From positions 1-64,000 of the forward strand of contig JAOPYK010000135.1 of assembly GCA_025964695.1 (NCBI GenBank): a stretch of 64,000 bases of DNA, written 5' to 3'. How positions within the stretch are numbered: position 1 is the stretch's first letter; each line of letters opens with the position of its first letter. Both the position numbers and the translations under genes were made by a program. The notes under the pieces are model-generated. The model worked only from the letters and a program-made list of their open reading frames with translations. It did not search any database and was not told where the DNA came from. This document shows, one piece after another, positions 44,749-54,408 of this stretch. The stretch comes from Streptosporangiaceae bacterium. Lineage in GTDB: Bacteria > Actinomycetota > Actinomycetes > Streptosporangiales > Streptosporangiaceae.

Positions 44749-45339
44749 CTAGGGGCTGAAGTAGCGCTGCAGGGTGGGGGCGAGGAGCTCGACGAGCTCG
44801 TCCTCGCTGGCGGAGGCGATCGGCTCGACGGCCAGGACATAGCGGAAGATCATCACGCCGATCATCTGCCCGGCCGCGGCGTTGATCCGTAGCCGGGGCA
44901 CGCCCGACGCCTCGGCGATCCTGTCGAGCAGGGCGGAGCTGGCGAACTCGCGCAGCATGGCGGCCCCCTGCTCGCTGGTGGCCGCGGACCGCAGGATGGC
45001 CAGCGCCCGGGTGCGGATCTGCGGGTCCCCCCAGACGGTCAGAAAGACCCGGACGAGCCGCTCGCCGATCTCCTCCCTGGGGCCCGCCGCGACGTGCGGC
45101 ACCAGCTGGGCCGGATCGAACGGGAACTCCATCGCCGCGACGAAGAGCCCCTCCTTGTTGCCGAAGAAGTGATGGACCAGAGCCGGGTCGACGCCGGCGG
45201 AACGGGCGATCGCGCGGGCGGAGGCGCCGTCGTACCCCTTCTCGGCGAACAGCTCACGGGCCGCCGCCAGAATGGCTTCCCGGGTCTCGGTCGGCCCGGG
45301 CCGGCGACCCGGGCGGCGTCCGGACCGTGCCGCCACCAT
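44749..45339 (-). CDS. TetR family transcriptional regulator (exporter-linked)
   Basis: 196 aa. N-terminal HTH: REAILAAARELFAEKGYDGA, SARAIARSAGVDPALVHHFF, GNKEGLFVAAMEFP. The C-terminal ligand domain is of the TetR_C type (AILRSAATSEQGAAMLREFA). It precedes the ABC exporter genes, so it probably represses them. The start codon shares a base with the stop of the TIM-barrel isomerase gene (TGATG). The very basic N-terminus ([11 protein letters not shown]) is common in the family. Confidence 0.9.
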   Translation of the reverse strand: MVAARSGRRPGRRPGPTETREAILAAARELFAEKGYDGASARAIARSAGVDPALVHHFFGNKEGLFVAAMEFPFDPAQLVPHVAAGPREEIGERLVRVFLTVWGDPQIRTRALAILRSAATSEQGAAMLREFASSALLDRIAEASGVPRLRINAAAGQMIGVMIFRYVLAVEPIASASEDELVELLAPTLQRYFSP

Positions 45340-46259
45340 CAGCGACCGCTCCGGGGGGACACCTCACCGCTCGCCGAGACCTCCCACACCTGGTCCGCGT
45401 CGCCGTTGGGCCTCGTCCCCGCCGCGGGGTTGGCGGTCGCCAGGTGGAGCCGGGTGAAGGCGAGCGCCTCGGCCAGATCTTCCGTGCGCTCGGCACGGTT
45501 GGCGGCCCGGCGGGTGTTGACCTCCAGCACGATATGGCCGCGGTAGCCGTCGACCGCGAGGTTCTCCAGCATCTCCTCGCACGGCTGAGCGCCGCGGCCC
45601 GGCACGAGGTGCTCGTCGCGGTTGGATATGCCCACCCCGTCGGCCAGGTGCACATGGCGGAGCCGGTCGCCCAGCTGCGCGGCCATGTCGAGCGGGTCCG
45701 AGCCGGACAGGGCCGTGTGGGAGAGGTCGAGGGTGACGTACGGGAAGTCCTGGTCGACGGGGTTCCAGTCGGGGGCGTACATCCCCATCTCGGCGCCGCG
45801 CGCTCGTACCGGGAACATGTTCTCGACCGCGAAGGCGACGTCGGTCTCCTCCTGCATGCGCGCCAGGCCGACCTCGAACTCCCGGGCGTACTCCCGCTGC
45901 CAGCGGAACGGCGGATGCACGACCACCACCGAGGCGCCGAGTTCCTCGGCCACCTCCTTGGAGCGCACCAGCTTGCCCCACGGCTCCCGGCCCCAGACCC
46001 GCTGGGTCAGCAGCAGGCAGGGCGCGTGCACCGACATGATGGGGATCTCATGGTAATCCGACAGCCGGCGCAGCACGTTGAGGTCCTGGGACGAGGCGTC
46101 CAGGGAGACCATGACCTCGATGCCGTCATAGCCCAGCGTGGAGGCGATCTCGAACGCCACAGGTACTTTCTCCGGATAGACCGACGCCGTCGAGAGCGTG
46201 ATGGGGGCATCCGGGACCCGGATCTCCCGTGCGATGGCGTCGTTGTAGTCCGGTGTCAA
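45339..46259 (-). CDS. Sugar phosphate isomerase/epimerase-like TIM barrel protein
   Basis: 306 aa. AP endonuclease 2/xylose isomerase-like TIM barrel: [74 protein letters not shown] and [10 protein letters not shown]. The metal-binding Glu/Asp/His residues of the fold are present. It resembles the Rv0498-type conserved protein found near proC. The substrate is unknown. It is the first gene of a unit that continues into the TetR gene. Confidence 0.83.
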   Translation of the reverse strand: MTPDYNDAIAREIRVPDAPITLSTASVYPEKVPVAFEIASTLGYDGIEVMVSLDASSQDLNVLRRLSDYHEIPIMSVHAPCLLLTQRVWGREPWGKLVRSKEVAEELGASVVVVHPPFRWQREYAREFEVGLARMQEETDVAFAVENMFPVRARGAEMGMYAPDWNPVDQDFPYVTLDLSHTALSGSDPLDMAAQLGDRLRHVHLADGVGISNRDEHLVPGRGAQPCEEMLENLAVDGYRGHIVLEVNTRRAANRAERTEDLAEALAFTRLHLATANPAAGTRPNGDADQVWEVSASGEVSPRSGR

Positions 46260-46347
46260 AGCTCCCTCGCCTGTCGCTCGCTCGGCAAGTGTCGAAGTGT
46301 GCTCCGCGGGGCTCGGCCCGGCATCGCTACACGCAAATAGAAAGCCT

Positions 46348-47127
46348 ATGCGTTACCAGCAAGGAACCGATCCCCTCCCCCACGGTGTTTCGCGCTATTC
46401 GACTCTGCCGCTGACTACGCTCGGTCATGTGGTCGAGATAGCCCCCGGGGCCGTGCCCAGCCCCAACATCTGGAATTCCCCCCGGCTCTACGAGGTGGAG
46501 AACCGTGCCGTCGACCCCGACGGCCACCTCGAGGAGGCGATGCGTGCGCTGCGTCCCTGGGACGGTGCGACCGTGCTCGACCTCGGCTGCGGCACCGGCT
46601 TCCACCTGCCGCTTTTCGCCCGCACGGCGGCCCGTGTGATCGGCGTGGAGCCGCACGCCGGACTGGCCGCGGCGGCCCGGAAGCGGGTACGGGCGCTGGG
46701 CAACGTGACCGTCCGCACCGGTGCCGCGCAGGCGCTTCCACTGCCCGGCGCCTCGGTCGACGTGGTTCACGCACGGTGGGCATATTTCTTTGGTCCGGGT
46801 TGTGAACCGGGGCTCGCGGAGCTGCGCCGCGTGCTGCGCCGAGGCGGTGTGGCATTCGTCATAGACAACGACGCGACCACGTCCACCTTCGGTGGCTGGT
46901 TCCGGCGCTGGCTCCCGGCGTACGATCCCGGCGCGGTGGAGCGATTCTGGGTCCGGCAGGGTTTCACCAGGCGGTCCCTCACCATCCGCTGGTCGTTCCA
47001 GAGCCGGGCCGATCTCGCTGCGGTGCTGCGGATCGAGTTCCCCGTGGAGCTCGCGGAGGCGTTCGAGGCCGAGCACGACGGGACCGAGGTCGACTACGCG
47101 GTCAACCTGTGGTGGCGAAGTTACTGA
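46348..47127 (+). CDS. Class I SAM-dependent methyltransferase
   Basis: 259 aa from the ATG at 46348. SAM motif I is [16 protein letters not shown]; post-motif elements [19 protein letters not shown] and [20 protein letters not shown] follow. [20 protein letters not shown] is typical of the Methyltransf_11 group. The C-terminal half ([17 protein letters not shown]) probably shapes the substrate site. The start is uncertain: a GTG at 46429 is also possible but has no ribosome site. The substrate is unknown. Confidence 0.83.
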   Translation: MRYQQGTDPLPHGVSRYSTLPLTTLGHVVEIAPGAVPSPNIWNSPRLYEVENRAVDPDGHLEEAMRALRPWDGATVLDLGCGTGFHLPLFARTAARVIGVEPHAGLAAAARKRVRALGNVTVRTGAAQALPLPGASVDVVHARWAYFFGPGCEPGLAELRRVLRRGGVAFVIDNDATTSTFGGWFRRWLPAYDPGAVERFWVRQGFTRRSLTIRWSFQSRADLAAVLRIEFPVELAEAFEAEHDGTEVDYAVNLWWRSY

Positions 47128-47243
47128 CTGGTTGGTCACATACCCTAGCCGCTATTGGACAGACCGGAGAAAATGGCGGACACCCCTCGTCTTGCTCCCC
47201 CGTCACCCCCCAACCCCCCCCGCACATCCTGGAGGACACACAG

Positions 47244-48284
47244 ATGAGACGACGCAGCAAAATCGTCGCCGCTACCGCCTTCACAGCGGGCGCCGTCGTC
47301 GCGGGCAGGGTCGCCGGGCGCCGGGCCGTACGTCGGCTCGAACTGCGCCCCGACCCGCATGCCACCGAGCCCTTCGGCTCACTGCGCGGCAAGGTCGTAC
47401 CGGTGCGGGCCGACGACGGCACCCGGCTCTACGCCGAGGTCGACGGTGCGGATCGTACCGATCTCGCCATCGTCTTCTCACACGGCTGGACGCTCACCCA
47501 GGACTCCTGGCACTTCCAGCGCAAGGCACTGCGGGGCCTCGGCCGGCTGGTCTTCTGGGACCAGCGCGGGCACGGCCGCTCCGGCGGCGGAGACCGGCAC
47601 ACCTACGGCATCCCCCAGCTCGCCCACGATCTGGCCGCCGTCATCGAGCAGACCGTGCCCAAGGACACCCCGGTCGTGCTGATCGGCCACTCCATGGGCG
47701 GCATGACGATCATGCGGTACGCCGACGAGCACCCCGAGGTGTTCGGCCACAAAATCGTGGCCGTGGGGCTGCTGAACACCTCCTCGGGAGGCCTCAACCA
47801 GGTGAGCCTGGGCCTGCCCGCGGCGCTGGCCCGGATCACCCAGCAGGTGATCCCGCACGGCCTGCGCGCGGCCGGCCTGGGCGCCCCGGTGATCGAGCGG
47901 ATGCGGCATCTCGGCCGGGACGGCGCCATGCTGATCGAGGATTACATCGCCTTCGGCCCGGACGCCAGCCCCGCCGCCGTCCGCTTCTGCGAGCAGATGA
48001 TGGCCGACACCCGGATGGAGGCGATGGTCGACTTCTTCGGCTCGATGATCGCGCACGAGACGATCGGCAGCTGTTCCCCGCTCGCCGAGGTCGACACTCT
48101 CGTGATCGGCGCCGAGAACGACGCCCTCACTCCGCTGGGGCACAGCCTGGAGATCGTGACCAAGTGCCCGACGGCCCGGCTGGAGATCGTCCCGGTGGCC
48201 GGCCACATGGCCCTGCTGGAACGGCCCAGCCTCGTCTCCGACCACCTCGGCGACCTGATCGGCAAGGCGCACAAGGCCATCTGA
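47244..48284 (+). CDS. Alpha/beta hydrolase with N-terminal membrane segment
   Basis: 346 aa. N-terminal RRRSKIVAATAFTAGAVVAG is a short hydrophobic anchor or uncleaved signal. The hydrolase core has FSHGWTLTQDSWHFQRKAL, VFWDQRGHGRSGG, the nucleophile elbow LIGHSMGGMT, an acid in VIGAENDALTP and His in PVAGHMALLERP. GGAGG eight bases upstream of the ATG at 47244 decides the start. It converges on the SGNH hydrolase gene; the two stops are 22 bp apart with no clear hairpin. Confidence 0.88.
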   Translation: MRRRSKIVAATAFTAGAVVAGRVAGRRAVRRLELRPDPHATEPFGSLRGKVVPVRADDGTRLYAEVDGADRTDLAIVFSHGWTLTQDSWHFQRKALRGLGRLVFWDQRGHGRSGGGDRHTYGIPQLAHDLAAVIEQTVPKDTPVVLIGHSMGGMTIMRYADEHPEVFGHKIVAVGLLNTSSGGLNQVSLGLPAALARITQQVIPHGLRAAGLGAPVIERMRHLGRDGAMLIEDYIAFGPDASPAAVRFCEQMMADTRMEAMVDFFGSMIAHETIGSCSPLAEVDTLVIGAENDALTPLGHSLEIVTKCPTARLEIVPVAGHMALLERPSLVSDHLGDLIGKAHKAI

Positions 48285-48306
48285 GCGGGCTGGGTGCTCG
48301 TGTCAC

Positions 48307-49485
48307 CTACCCGGCGTGGTGAGGCCGCGTAGCTTGCGTGGGGGCCGGAAGGACGCTGACCTTGCCCGGGGTCGCGGGAGCCGGGCCCTTGCCGCCGGCG
48401 GCGAGCACGGGCCCCTTCCCGGCGAGCACGGGCTCCCGTCCAGCGACCGGCAGGACGCGCACCCTTTCCGGCGTCGTGAGAGCGGGGCCCTTGGCGCTCG
48501 AGGTGAGGATGGGCCCCTTCTCCAAGACCGGCACGGCCTTCGCGGGGGCCGGGAGGACGGGGGCGCCGCCATTGACCGACTGCGCAGGAGCGCTCCCAGT
48601 GGCGAAGAGCACCGCGTTGCCGGGAGCGGGCAGGAGACGGGGCCGGCTGAGGACGGCCAGGACCCGGGCGGCGACGACGCGCATGCCGCGGGCATTGAGA
48701 TGCAGAGGCGCGGCCGGGGCCGCGGGCAGGACGCCCTCGACCCATCTCTGCCGGGCGTCCGCACACATGTCGTGGCCGTTGCCGCCGGCATAGGCGTCGA
48801 CGAACTCCGCGCCACCGGCCACCGCCTGTGCCCGCAACATTCCGTTGAGGTCCCGCTCGACCCCGTCCAGATATACCGTGTCGGCCGGTCCGAGCGGGAT
48901 CGCGGGCCAGCAGCCGCCCCCCGAGGGAAGCAGCCTCGGGTATCCGACCACCAGCACCCGCGCTCTGGGCGCCCGCTGGTGGATGGCCTGCAGCACCGCG
49001 GCCACCTTGGGCCCCGTGGCGGCGATCCGCTGGTCGAGATCGTGGCTGAACCGTTTCGCGCAGGGTGCTCCCACGGGGTTGAGCAGGCCCAGCGTGCCGC
49101 AGCTGATCGCGATGTCGGTGAAGCCGATGTCGTTGCCGCCGACCCCCAGTGTCACCAGGGTCGTGGCGGGGGTGAGCGCGTCGAGCTGCGGCGCGTTCTG
49201 CCAGCCGAACGGCACGCGCTGCGCGGCGGCCATGTCGGCGGTCTTGGCGCCACTGCAGCTCACGTCCACGAGCACGGTGGTCTTGAGCCGCGCGGCCACC
49301 AACGAGGGATAGTTGTGGTCCGAACGCAGGCACCCGCGCGGCAGGCCGCGCTGGTCCGGGATGAACGGTCCCGCCACGAAGGAGTCCCCGAGAGCCACAT
49401 AGCGGCCGGTGGCATCGGCCCTCGCCGAGGTTCCCAAAGCCACCACCGGCAGCAGGGCCGCCGCAATCGTCAAAGAAACTCGCAT
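48307..49485 (-). CDS. Secreted SGNH/GDSL hydrolase with repetitive C-terminal tail
   Basis: 392 aa. A Sec signal peptide (MRVSLTIAAALLPVVALGTS, cleavage near ARA-D) precedes block I ALGDSFVAGP (S35), block III LGVGGNDIGFTD and block V PLHLNARGM. It belongs to the SGNH lipase/esterase group with cysteine pairs. After ~residue 285 there is a tail with repeated motifs of the type KGP(V/I/A)L and VLPAP (for example KAVPVLEKGPILT, AGKGPVLAAGGKGPA), probably flexible or wall-associated. The ATG at 49485 starts the signal peptide directly. Confidence 0.86.
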   Translation of the reverse strand: MRVSLTIAAALLPVVALGTSARADATGRYVALGDSFVAGPFIPDQRGLPRGCLRSDHNYPSLVAARLKTTVLVDVSCSGAKTADMAAAQRVPFGWQNAPQLDALTPATTLVTLGVGGNDIGFTDIAISCGTLGLLNPVGAPCAKRFSHDLDQRIAATGPKVAAVLQAIHQRAPRARVLVVGYPRLLPSGGGCWPAIPLGPADTVYLDGVERDLNGMLRAQAVAGGAEFVDAYAGGNGHDMCADARQRWVEGVLPAAPAAPLHLNARGMRVVAARVLAVLSRPRLLPAPGNAVLFATGSAPAQSVNGGAPVLPAPAKAVPVLEKGPILTSSAKGPALTTPERVRVLPVAGREPVLAGKGPVLAAGGKGPAPATPGKVSVLPAPTQATRPHHAG

Positions 49486-49683
49486 GGCCCTTGGTCCTCC
49501 CGTTGGACTGGTCTCAGCACAGACGTCCCATGACGCCGGGTCAACCATGGCGTCCGGAGCCGGCCGTCACCACTTCATCACCGGGGGTCACGGAAGTCTT
49601 TGCGAGCTTCTGGACTCGCTGAGGTCTCCCGCGCCCCGATGCCCGCACCGGAAACGTCGGTGCCGGCCCGTACGCTGCGCTGC

Positions 49684-51120
49684 ATGGCGAAGACGACGAA
49701 GGCCCCGGCCTTCCGCTGCTCAGAGTGCGGCTGGCAGACCTCCAAGTGGGTGGGGCGATGCGGCGAATGCCAGACCTGGGGCACCGTCGGCGAGGCCGGC
49801 GCCCCGGCCGCGCCACCCCGAGTGGTGACCGCCACGACCGTGGCGACACCGGCGCGGCCGATCGGTGAGGTGGACGTCCGGACCGCCCAGTCCCAGCCCA
49901 CCGGTCTGGACGAGCTCGACCGGGTGCTCGGCGGCGGCGTGGTGCCCGGCGCGGTCATCCTGCTGGCCGGTGAGCCCGGCATCGGCAAGTCCACGCTGCT
50001 GCTCGAGGCCGCCGCGCTGTGCGCCGACAGCGCCCCGGTGCTCTACATCACCGGTGAGGAGTCGGCCGAGCAGGTGCGCCTGCGCGCCGACCGGGTCGGG
50101 GCGGTGGCCCCGAAGCTCTATCTCGCCGCCGAGACCGAGCTCGGCGCGGTGCTGGGCCAGATCGACGCGGTGGGGCCCAAGATGCTCATCGTCGACTCGA
50201 TCCAGACGATCGGAGCCGCCGACGTCGACGGGGCACCGGGTGGCGTCACCCAGATCCGGGAGGTCACGGCCAACCTGATCCGCGTTTCCAAGGAGCGTGG
50301 CATCACCACGGTGCTGGTCGGCCATGTCACCAAGGACGGGACGATCGCCGGGCCGCGGCTGCTGGAGCACCTGGTGGACGTGGTCCTCTACTTCGAGGGC
50401 GACCGGCACAGCCGGCTCCGGATGATCCGGGCGGTGAAGAACCGCTATGGGCCCACGGACGAGCTGGGCTGCTTCGATCTGTCGGAGATGGGCATCGTGG
50501 GGCTGCCCGACCCGAGCGGCCTTTTCCTGACCCGCCGGGACGAGCCGGTGCCGGGCACCTGCGTCACCGTCACCCTCGAGGGACAGCGCCCGCTCGTCAC
50601 CGAGGTGCAGGCCCTGGTCGCCAAGTCGTTCCTTCCCCAGCCGCGGCGGGCCACCTCGGGCCTTGACTCCTCACGGGTGCCCATGGTGCTGGCCGTGCTG
50701 GCCAGGCACTCCGGCTTCAAGGCACATGAACAGGACATCTACGTCTCGACGGTCGGCGGCGTACGGCTCAGCGAGACCTCGGTGGACCTCGCGATCGCCC
50801 TGGCCGTCGCGGGGTCCGCCACCGAGCAGACCCTCTCCAGCACCCTGATCGCGCTCGGCGAGGTGGGGCTGGCCGGGGAGGTCCGGGCGGTTCCAGGCGT
50901 ACGTCGCCGACTCGCCGAAGCGGGTAGGCTCGGCTTCAGGTCGGCCGTCGTGCCGCGCGGCGCGCTGGAGCTGGGCGAGGCGACACCGCTCAAGAAGGCC
51001 CAGAAATCGCAGGCGGTGAATCTCGGCGGACTTGCCCCCGCGGTCAAGTACGAGGGTATGACGGTCATCGAGGTCGACAGTCTGTCCCAGGCCCTCCAGG
51101 TGGCGTTCACCGCGCCCTGA
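49684..51120 (+). CDS. radA: DNA repair protein RadA
   Basis: 478 aa. A zinc finger (C12, C15, C26, C29; CSECGWQTSKWVGRCGEC) is followed by a RecA-like ATPase with GEPGIGKSTLLLEAAA (Walker A), MLIVDSIQTIG (Walker B) and VKNRYGPTDELG, a KNRFG-motif variant with Tyr. A C-terminal Lon-like domain ends the protein. RadA drives branch migration in recombination. The ATG at 49684 places the zinc finger at the normal distance. It is followed by disA after 92 bp, a conserved pairing. Confidence 0.95.
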   Translation: MAKTTKAPAFRCSECGWQTSKWVGRCGECQTWGTVGEAGAPAAPPRVVTATTVATPARPIGEVDVRTAQSQPTGLDELDRVLGGGVVPGAVILLAGEPGIGKSTLLLEAAALCADSAPVLYITGEESAEQVRLRADRVGAVAPKLYLAAETELGAVLGQIDAVGPKMLIVDSIQTIGAADVDGAPGGVTQIREVTANLIRVSKERGITTVLVGHVTKDGTIAGPRLLEHLVDVVLYFEGDRHSRLRMIRAVKNRYGPTDELGCFDLSEMGIVGLPDPSGLFLTRRDEPVPGTCVTVTLEGQRPLVTEVQALVAKSFLPQPRRATSGLDSSRVPMVLAVLARHSGFKAHEQDIYVSTVGGVRLSETSVDLAIALAVAGSATEQTLSSTLIALGEVGLAGEVRAVPGVRRRLAEAGRLGFRSAVVPRGALELGEATPLKKAQKSQAVNLGGLAPAVKYEGMTVIEVDSLSQALQVAFTAP

Positions 51121-51130
51121 TCGCACCCGC

Positions 51131-51177
51131 TCGCAAATTGCGACCCTCGGAGGAGCCTGTTGTGGGCCCTCCTCGGT
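51131..51177. promoter_or_regulatory. radA-disA spacer with palindrome and hairpin
   Basis: The 92-bp gap holds TCGCAAATTGCGA (51131-51143), a perfect 13-bp palindrome, and an imperfect hairpin from GGAGGAGCC to GGGCCCTCC (about 51150-51175). The hairpin may weakly terminate radA transcription; the palindrome may be a regulator site for disA. Both roles are inferred. Confidence 0.35.
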
Positions 51178-51212
51178 AAACTAAGCGCCGTCCAGCGACC
51201 TCCGGGGGTCAC

Positions 51213-52295
51213 GTGCCAGCACATGAAAAGGGTCAAGACGAGCGACGCCGCGCCACTCTAGCCGCGGTCGCTCCAGGCACAGCCATCCGTGATGGCCTGG
51301 AGCGGATCTTGCGAGGCCATACGGGTGGCCTGATCGTGCTCGGCTACGACAAGATCGTCGAGGAGCTCTGCACCGGCGGTTTCGAGCTCGACGTCGAGTT
51401 CTCCGCCACACGGCTGCGGGAGCTGGCGAAGATGGACGGCGCCATCGTCCTCGACAGCGACCACTCGCACATCGTCCGGGCCGCCGTGCACCTGGTGCCC
51501 GACTCCACCATTCGCACCGAGGAGTCCGGCACCCGGCACCGTACGGCCGAGCGGGTCGCCAAGCAGACCGGCTGTCCCGTGATCTCGGTCAGCCAGTCCA
51601 TGCGCATGATCGCGCTCTACCTCGACGGCACCCGGTATGTCCTGGAGGACTCCGCGACCATCCTGTCCAAGGCCAACCAGGCCCTGGCGACCCTCGAGCG
51701 CTACAAGCTCCGCCTCGACGAGGTCTCCGGCACGCTGTCCGCCCTGGAGATCGAGGATCTGGTGACGGTCCGCGACGTCACGGCGGTGGTGCAGCGGCTG
51801 GAGATGGTGCGCCGCATCGCCGACGAGGTCGAGGGCTATGTCGTCGAGCTCGGGACCGACGGCCGGCTGCTGTCCCTGCAGCTCGACGAGCTGGTGTCCG
51901 GTGTGGACGTCGACCGGGAGCTGAGCGTGCGCGACTACCAGCCGGGCGACACCAGGATCCGCACCGTCGACGCGGTGCTGAGCGCGCTCGACGCCCTCTC
52001 GGCGACCGAGCTTCTCGATCTGTCCACGGTCGCCGACGTGCTGGGCTTCCCGGGCAACGACGCCCTCGACCTGCCGGTCAGCCCCAAGGGCTTCCGGCTG
52101 CTGGCCAAGGTGCCACGGCTGCCCGCCCTGGTCGTCGACCGGCTGGTGGAGCACTTCGGCGGCCTGCAGAAGCTGCTCGCCGCAAGCATCGACGACCTCC
52201 AGGCCGTCGGCGGCGTCGGCGAGTCCCGAGCCCGCAGCGTGCGTGAGGGCCTGTCCCGCCTCGCCGAGTCCTCGATCCTGGAGCGGTACGTCTGA
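51213..52295 (+). CDS. disA: Diadenylate cyclase DisA (DNA integrity scanning protein)
   Basis: 360 aa. The N-terminal DAC domain has the catalytic DGA motif (75-77 in KMDGAIVLD) and GTRHRTAER (106-114, the RHR nucleotide motif). A linker helical domain follows, and the C-terminal helix-hairpin-helix ([18 protein letters not shown]) binds branched DNA. It makes cyclic di-AMP and senses recombination intermediates. The GTG at 51213 fits the family length. Grouping with radA and mutY links it to genome maintenance. No c-di-AMP riboswitch is seen in the window. Confidence 0.96.
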   Translation: MPAHEKGQDERRRATLAAVAPGTAIRDGLERILRGHTGGLIVLGYDKIVEELCTGGFELDVEFSATRLRELAKMDGAIVLDSDHSHIVRAAVHLVPDSTIRTEESGTRHRTAERVAKQTGCPVISVSQSMRMIALYLDGTRYVLEDSATILSKANQALATLERYKLRLDEVSGTLSALEIEDLVTVRDVTAVVQRLEMVRRIADEVEGYVVELGTDGRLLSLQLDELVSGVDVDRELSVRDYQPGDTRIRTVDAVLSALDALSATELLDLSTVADVLGFPGNDALDLPVSPKGFRLLAKVPRLPALVVDRLVEHFGGLQKLLAASIDDLQAVGGVGESRARSVREGLSRLAESSILERYV

Positions 52296-52358
52296 CCGCG
52301 TTCTCAGATCGCCTCTCGCCGGCTCTTCCGGCCGACGGCGGCGGCCGGTGGCGTCTCC

Positions 52359-52409
52359 GTTGGCTCTTGACGCACGTTGGTTCTTGAGACCCGATGGCTC
52401 TTGTCGCCG
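52359..52409. repeat. Tandem array, 17-bp unit
   Basis: Three 17-bp units beginning GTTGGCTCTTGACGCAC; units two and three keep the core GGYTCTTG. It lies between the convergent disA gene and the next minus-strand gene, 23 bp before that gene's stop. Confidence 0.7.
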
Positions 52410-52431
52410 GACCGATCGGGTCCGGCCAGGG

Positions 52432-53112
52432 TCAGCGCAGCCGGAACACCTGGCGCTTGCTCCTGATCTTCCCTTCTCTGGCGACGGCCCGGTACGTGCC
52501 CGGCGGGGCCTTGTCCAGGTGCCCGGTGCAGCCCGCCGCGGGCGAACTCGTCCGGTCCCATTCGATACCGGTGACATAGGGAATTCCCCGCGGCAGCAAC
52601 TGGATCGAGGAGCCCGAGCCCGCCGCGCAGCGCGCCGAGGACCACACCCGGCCGGCCGGGGAGCCGATCAGGATCTCCAGCTCCTTGGGGCCGACCCCTA
52701 GCGTGCAGGCCCGCTGACCGGTGTTCACCACGCTCAGCCTGAACTGCGGATTCTCCTTGCGGGCGAAGGCGTCCTTCGTCTCCACCAGGTTCACCACCAC
52801 GTCGGCCGGATCGCAGGCGTCCCCGGCCTTCTTGGGCACGTCGGGGACGACGGTGACCTTCGCCGTGGCCGTGACGGTGACCGTGGGCAGCGCGGCTCCG
52901 GGCGAGCCGTTCGTCGCGGCGGGGCCTCTGTCGGCCGTGGCGCTGGGGCTGGTGACCGCGGCGGCGTTGCGAATCGGCTGGCTCTTCTTGCCATCAGAGC
53001 CTGAGCACGCCCAGGCCAGCATGCCGACCGAGGCGAGCACACCACCGAGCGCGATGGCGCGCCGCCGCCAGTACGCATCGACCTCGCCGCTACCTTCAGT
53101 GTCCGGTTCCAT
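52432..53112 (-). CDS. Membrane-anchored extracytoplasmic protein, unknown function
   Basis: 226 aa. A short cytoplasmic N-terminus with RRR is followed by one hydrophobic segment (IALGGVLASVGMLAWACSG), whose Cys is not in a standard lipobox but could be lipidated. A Ser/Thr/Ala-rich linker (~45-95) leads to a C-terminal domain with four cysteines (CDPADVVVNL, ACTLGVGPKELEI, ARCAAGSG, AGCTGHLD) that could form two disulfides. The fold looks beta-sandwich-like (FRLSVVNTGQRACTL). It is found beside disA/mutY in many actinobacteria. Confidence 0.72.
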   Translation of the reverse strand: MEPDTEGSGEVDAYWRRRAIALGGVLASVGMLAWACSGSDGKKSQPIRNAAAVTSPSATADRGPAATNGSPGAALPTVTVTATAKVTVVPDVPKKAGDACDPADVVVNLVETKDAFARKENPQFRLSVVNTGQRACTLGVGPKELEILIGSPAGRVWSSARCAAGSGSSIQLLPRGIPYVTGIEWDRTSSPAAGCTGHLDKAPPGTYRAVAREGKIRSKRQVFRLR

Positions 53113-53178
53113 GCGGACAGTATGCTTTTTCGATCATGGCAGGCTGTGACGACCCGCCGTGGGAGGATCGCACTCGTT

Positions 53179-54054
53179 ATGCGTCCGTCCACTTATACCG
53201 ACCCGGTCTTGGGCTGGTACGCCGAGAACGCCCGCGACCTGCCCTGGCGTCGTCCCGACGCAACTCCATGGGGCGTCCTGGTCAGCGAGTTCATGCTGCA
53301 GCAGACTCCGGTCAGCCGGGTGCTGCCCGTCTGGACCGAATGGCTGACCCGCTGGCCCGCCCCCGCGTCACTGGCCGCCGCGCCGTCCGGCGAGGCGGTA
53401 CGGGCCTGGGGCCGCCTCGGCTATCCCCGCCGGGCCCTGCGTCTGCACGGCAGCGCGGTTGCGATCGTCGACCGGCACGCCGGCCGGGTACCGGAGTCGT
53501 ACGACTCGTTGCTCGCGCTTCCCGGCGTGGGTGCCTATACGGCGGCCGCGGTGGCCAGCTTCGCCTTCCGGCAGCGGCATGCGGTGCTGGACACGAACGT
53601 GCGCCGCGTGCTCGCCCGGATGATCGGTGGCGAGGAGTACCCACCCACCGCGCAGACGGCCGCCGAACTGCGACTGGCCGAGTCGCTGCTGCCGCTGGAA
53701 CCTGCGGTCGCGGCCCGCTGGGCGGTCGCGGTCATGGAGCTGGGCGCCCTGGTCTGTACGGCCCGTACGCCGCGCTGCGCCGACTGCCCGGTTCTGGAGT
53801 CCTGCGCCTGGCGGCTCGCGGGCAAGCCCGGATACGACGGGCCGCCCCGCAAGGGACAGAGCTACGCGGGCACCGACCGGCAGTGCCGCGGCCGGCTGCT
53901 CGCGGTGCTGCGGAACGCCACCGGCCCGGTGGAGAAACCGGAGCTGGACATCGTGTGGGCCGACCCGATCCAGCGGGAGCGCGCCCTCGACGGCCTGGTC
54001 TCCGACGGCCTGGTCGAGCCCCTCGATGACGGCCGCTACGCCCTGCCCGGCTGA
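53179..54054 (+). CDS. mutY: A/G-specific adenine DNA glycosylase MutY
   Basis: Removes adenine opposite 8-oxoguanine; 291 aa. Catalytic E37 (SEFMLQQTPV), HhH LLALPGVGAYTAAAVASFAF with D138 (LDTNVRRVL), and the [4Fe-4S] loop C193-X6-C200-X2-C203-X5-C209 are all present. The usual NUDIX-like C-terminal domain is replaced by a short winged-helix-like segment (LLAVLRNATGPVEKPELDIV), as in other actinobacterial forms. GGGAGG lies 12 bases upstream of the ATG at 53179, somewhat far; earlier in-frame starts cannot be excluded. Confidence 0.93.
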   Translation: MRPSTYTDPVLGWYAENARDLPWRRPDATPWGVLVSEFMLQQTPVSRVLPVWTEWLTRWPAPASLAAAPSGEAVRAWGRLGYPRRALRLHGSAVAIVDRHAGRVPESYDSLLALPGVGAYTAAAVASFAFRQRHAVLDTNVRRVLARMIGGEEYPPTAQTAAELRLAESLLPLEPAVAARWAVAVMELGALVCTARTPRCADCPVLESCAWRLAGKPGYDGPPRKGQSYAGTDRQCRGRLLAVLRNATGPVEKPELDIVWADPIQRERALDGLVSDGLVEPLDDGRYALPG

Positions 54055-54060
54055 CCTGGT

Positions 54061-54335
54061 CCAGCCTCCCCGCGCGAGCCCCCGGTCTCCGGCCGCCGGT
54101 CTCGGTCTGCAGCCACCCGCCTCCGGTCTCCTGTCTCGGCCTGCAATCTCCGATCTCTGGGCTCCGGCCCGCGGTCCGGCTGCCGGTCTCCGGCCTATGG
54201 GGTCCGGCCTGCGGTCTCAGGTCTCTGGGCTCCGGCCTGCAATCTCCGGCCTATGGGGTCCGGCCTGCGGTCTCCGGTCTCTGGGCTCCGGTCTCTGGGC
54301 TCCGGCCTGCGGTCCACGGTCCACGGTCCAATGTT
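54061..54335. repeat. Degenerate tandem-repeat region with a 56-bp unit
   Basis: This ~275-bp gap-filling array is built from CTCCGGCCTG, CGGTCTC and TCTCTGGGCTCCGG elements. A 56-bp unit starting at 54187 recurs at 54243 with only a few changes (both contain CCGGCCTATGGGGTCCGG); TCTCTGGGCTCCGG recurs three times, and GGTCCAC twice at the right end. It has no credible coding sequence and fills the 354-bp gap between mutY and the MOSC gene. Confidence 0.8.
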
Positions 54336-54408
54336 CCCGCCGGGCGGCGCTTCGGAGCGGTAAGGCAGAATCTTCACCGTCGTATGGCCACAGCGAGGGG
54401 ACCGGGCA

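Noticed and set aside
44563-44892. Plus-strand 109-codon frame starting in the ABC/TetR gap
   Set aside because: Most of it is antisense to the TetR gene and the start lies in a tandem repeat; no family match.
54061-54335. Possible CRISPR array in the mutY/MOSC gap
   Set aside because: Units are degenerate, directly abutting and lack unique spacers of constant length; no cas genes are present.
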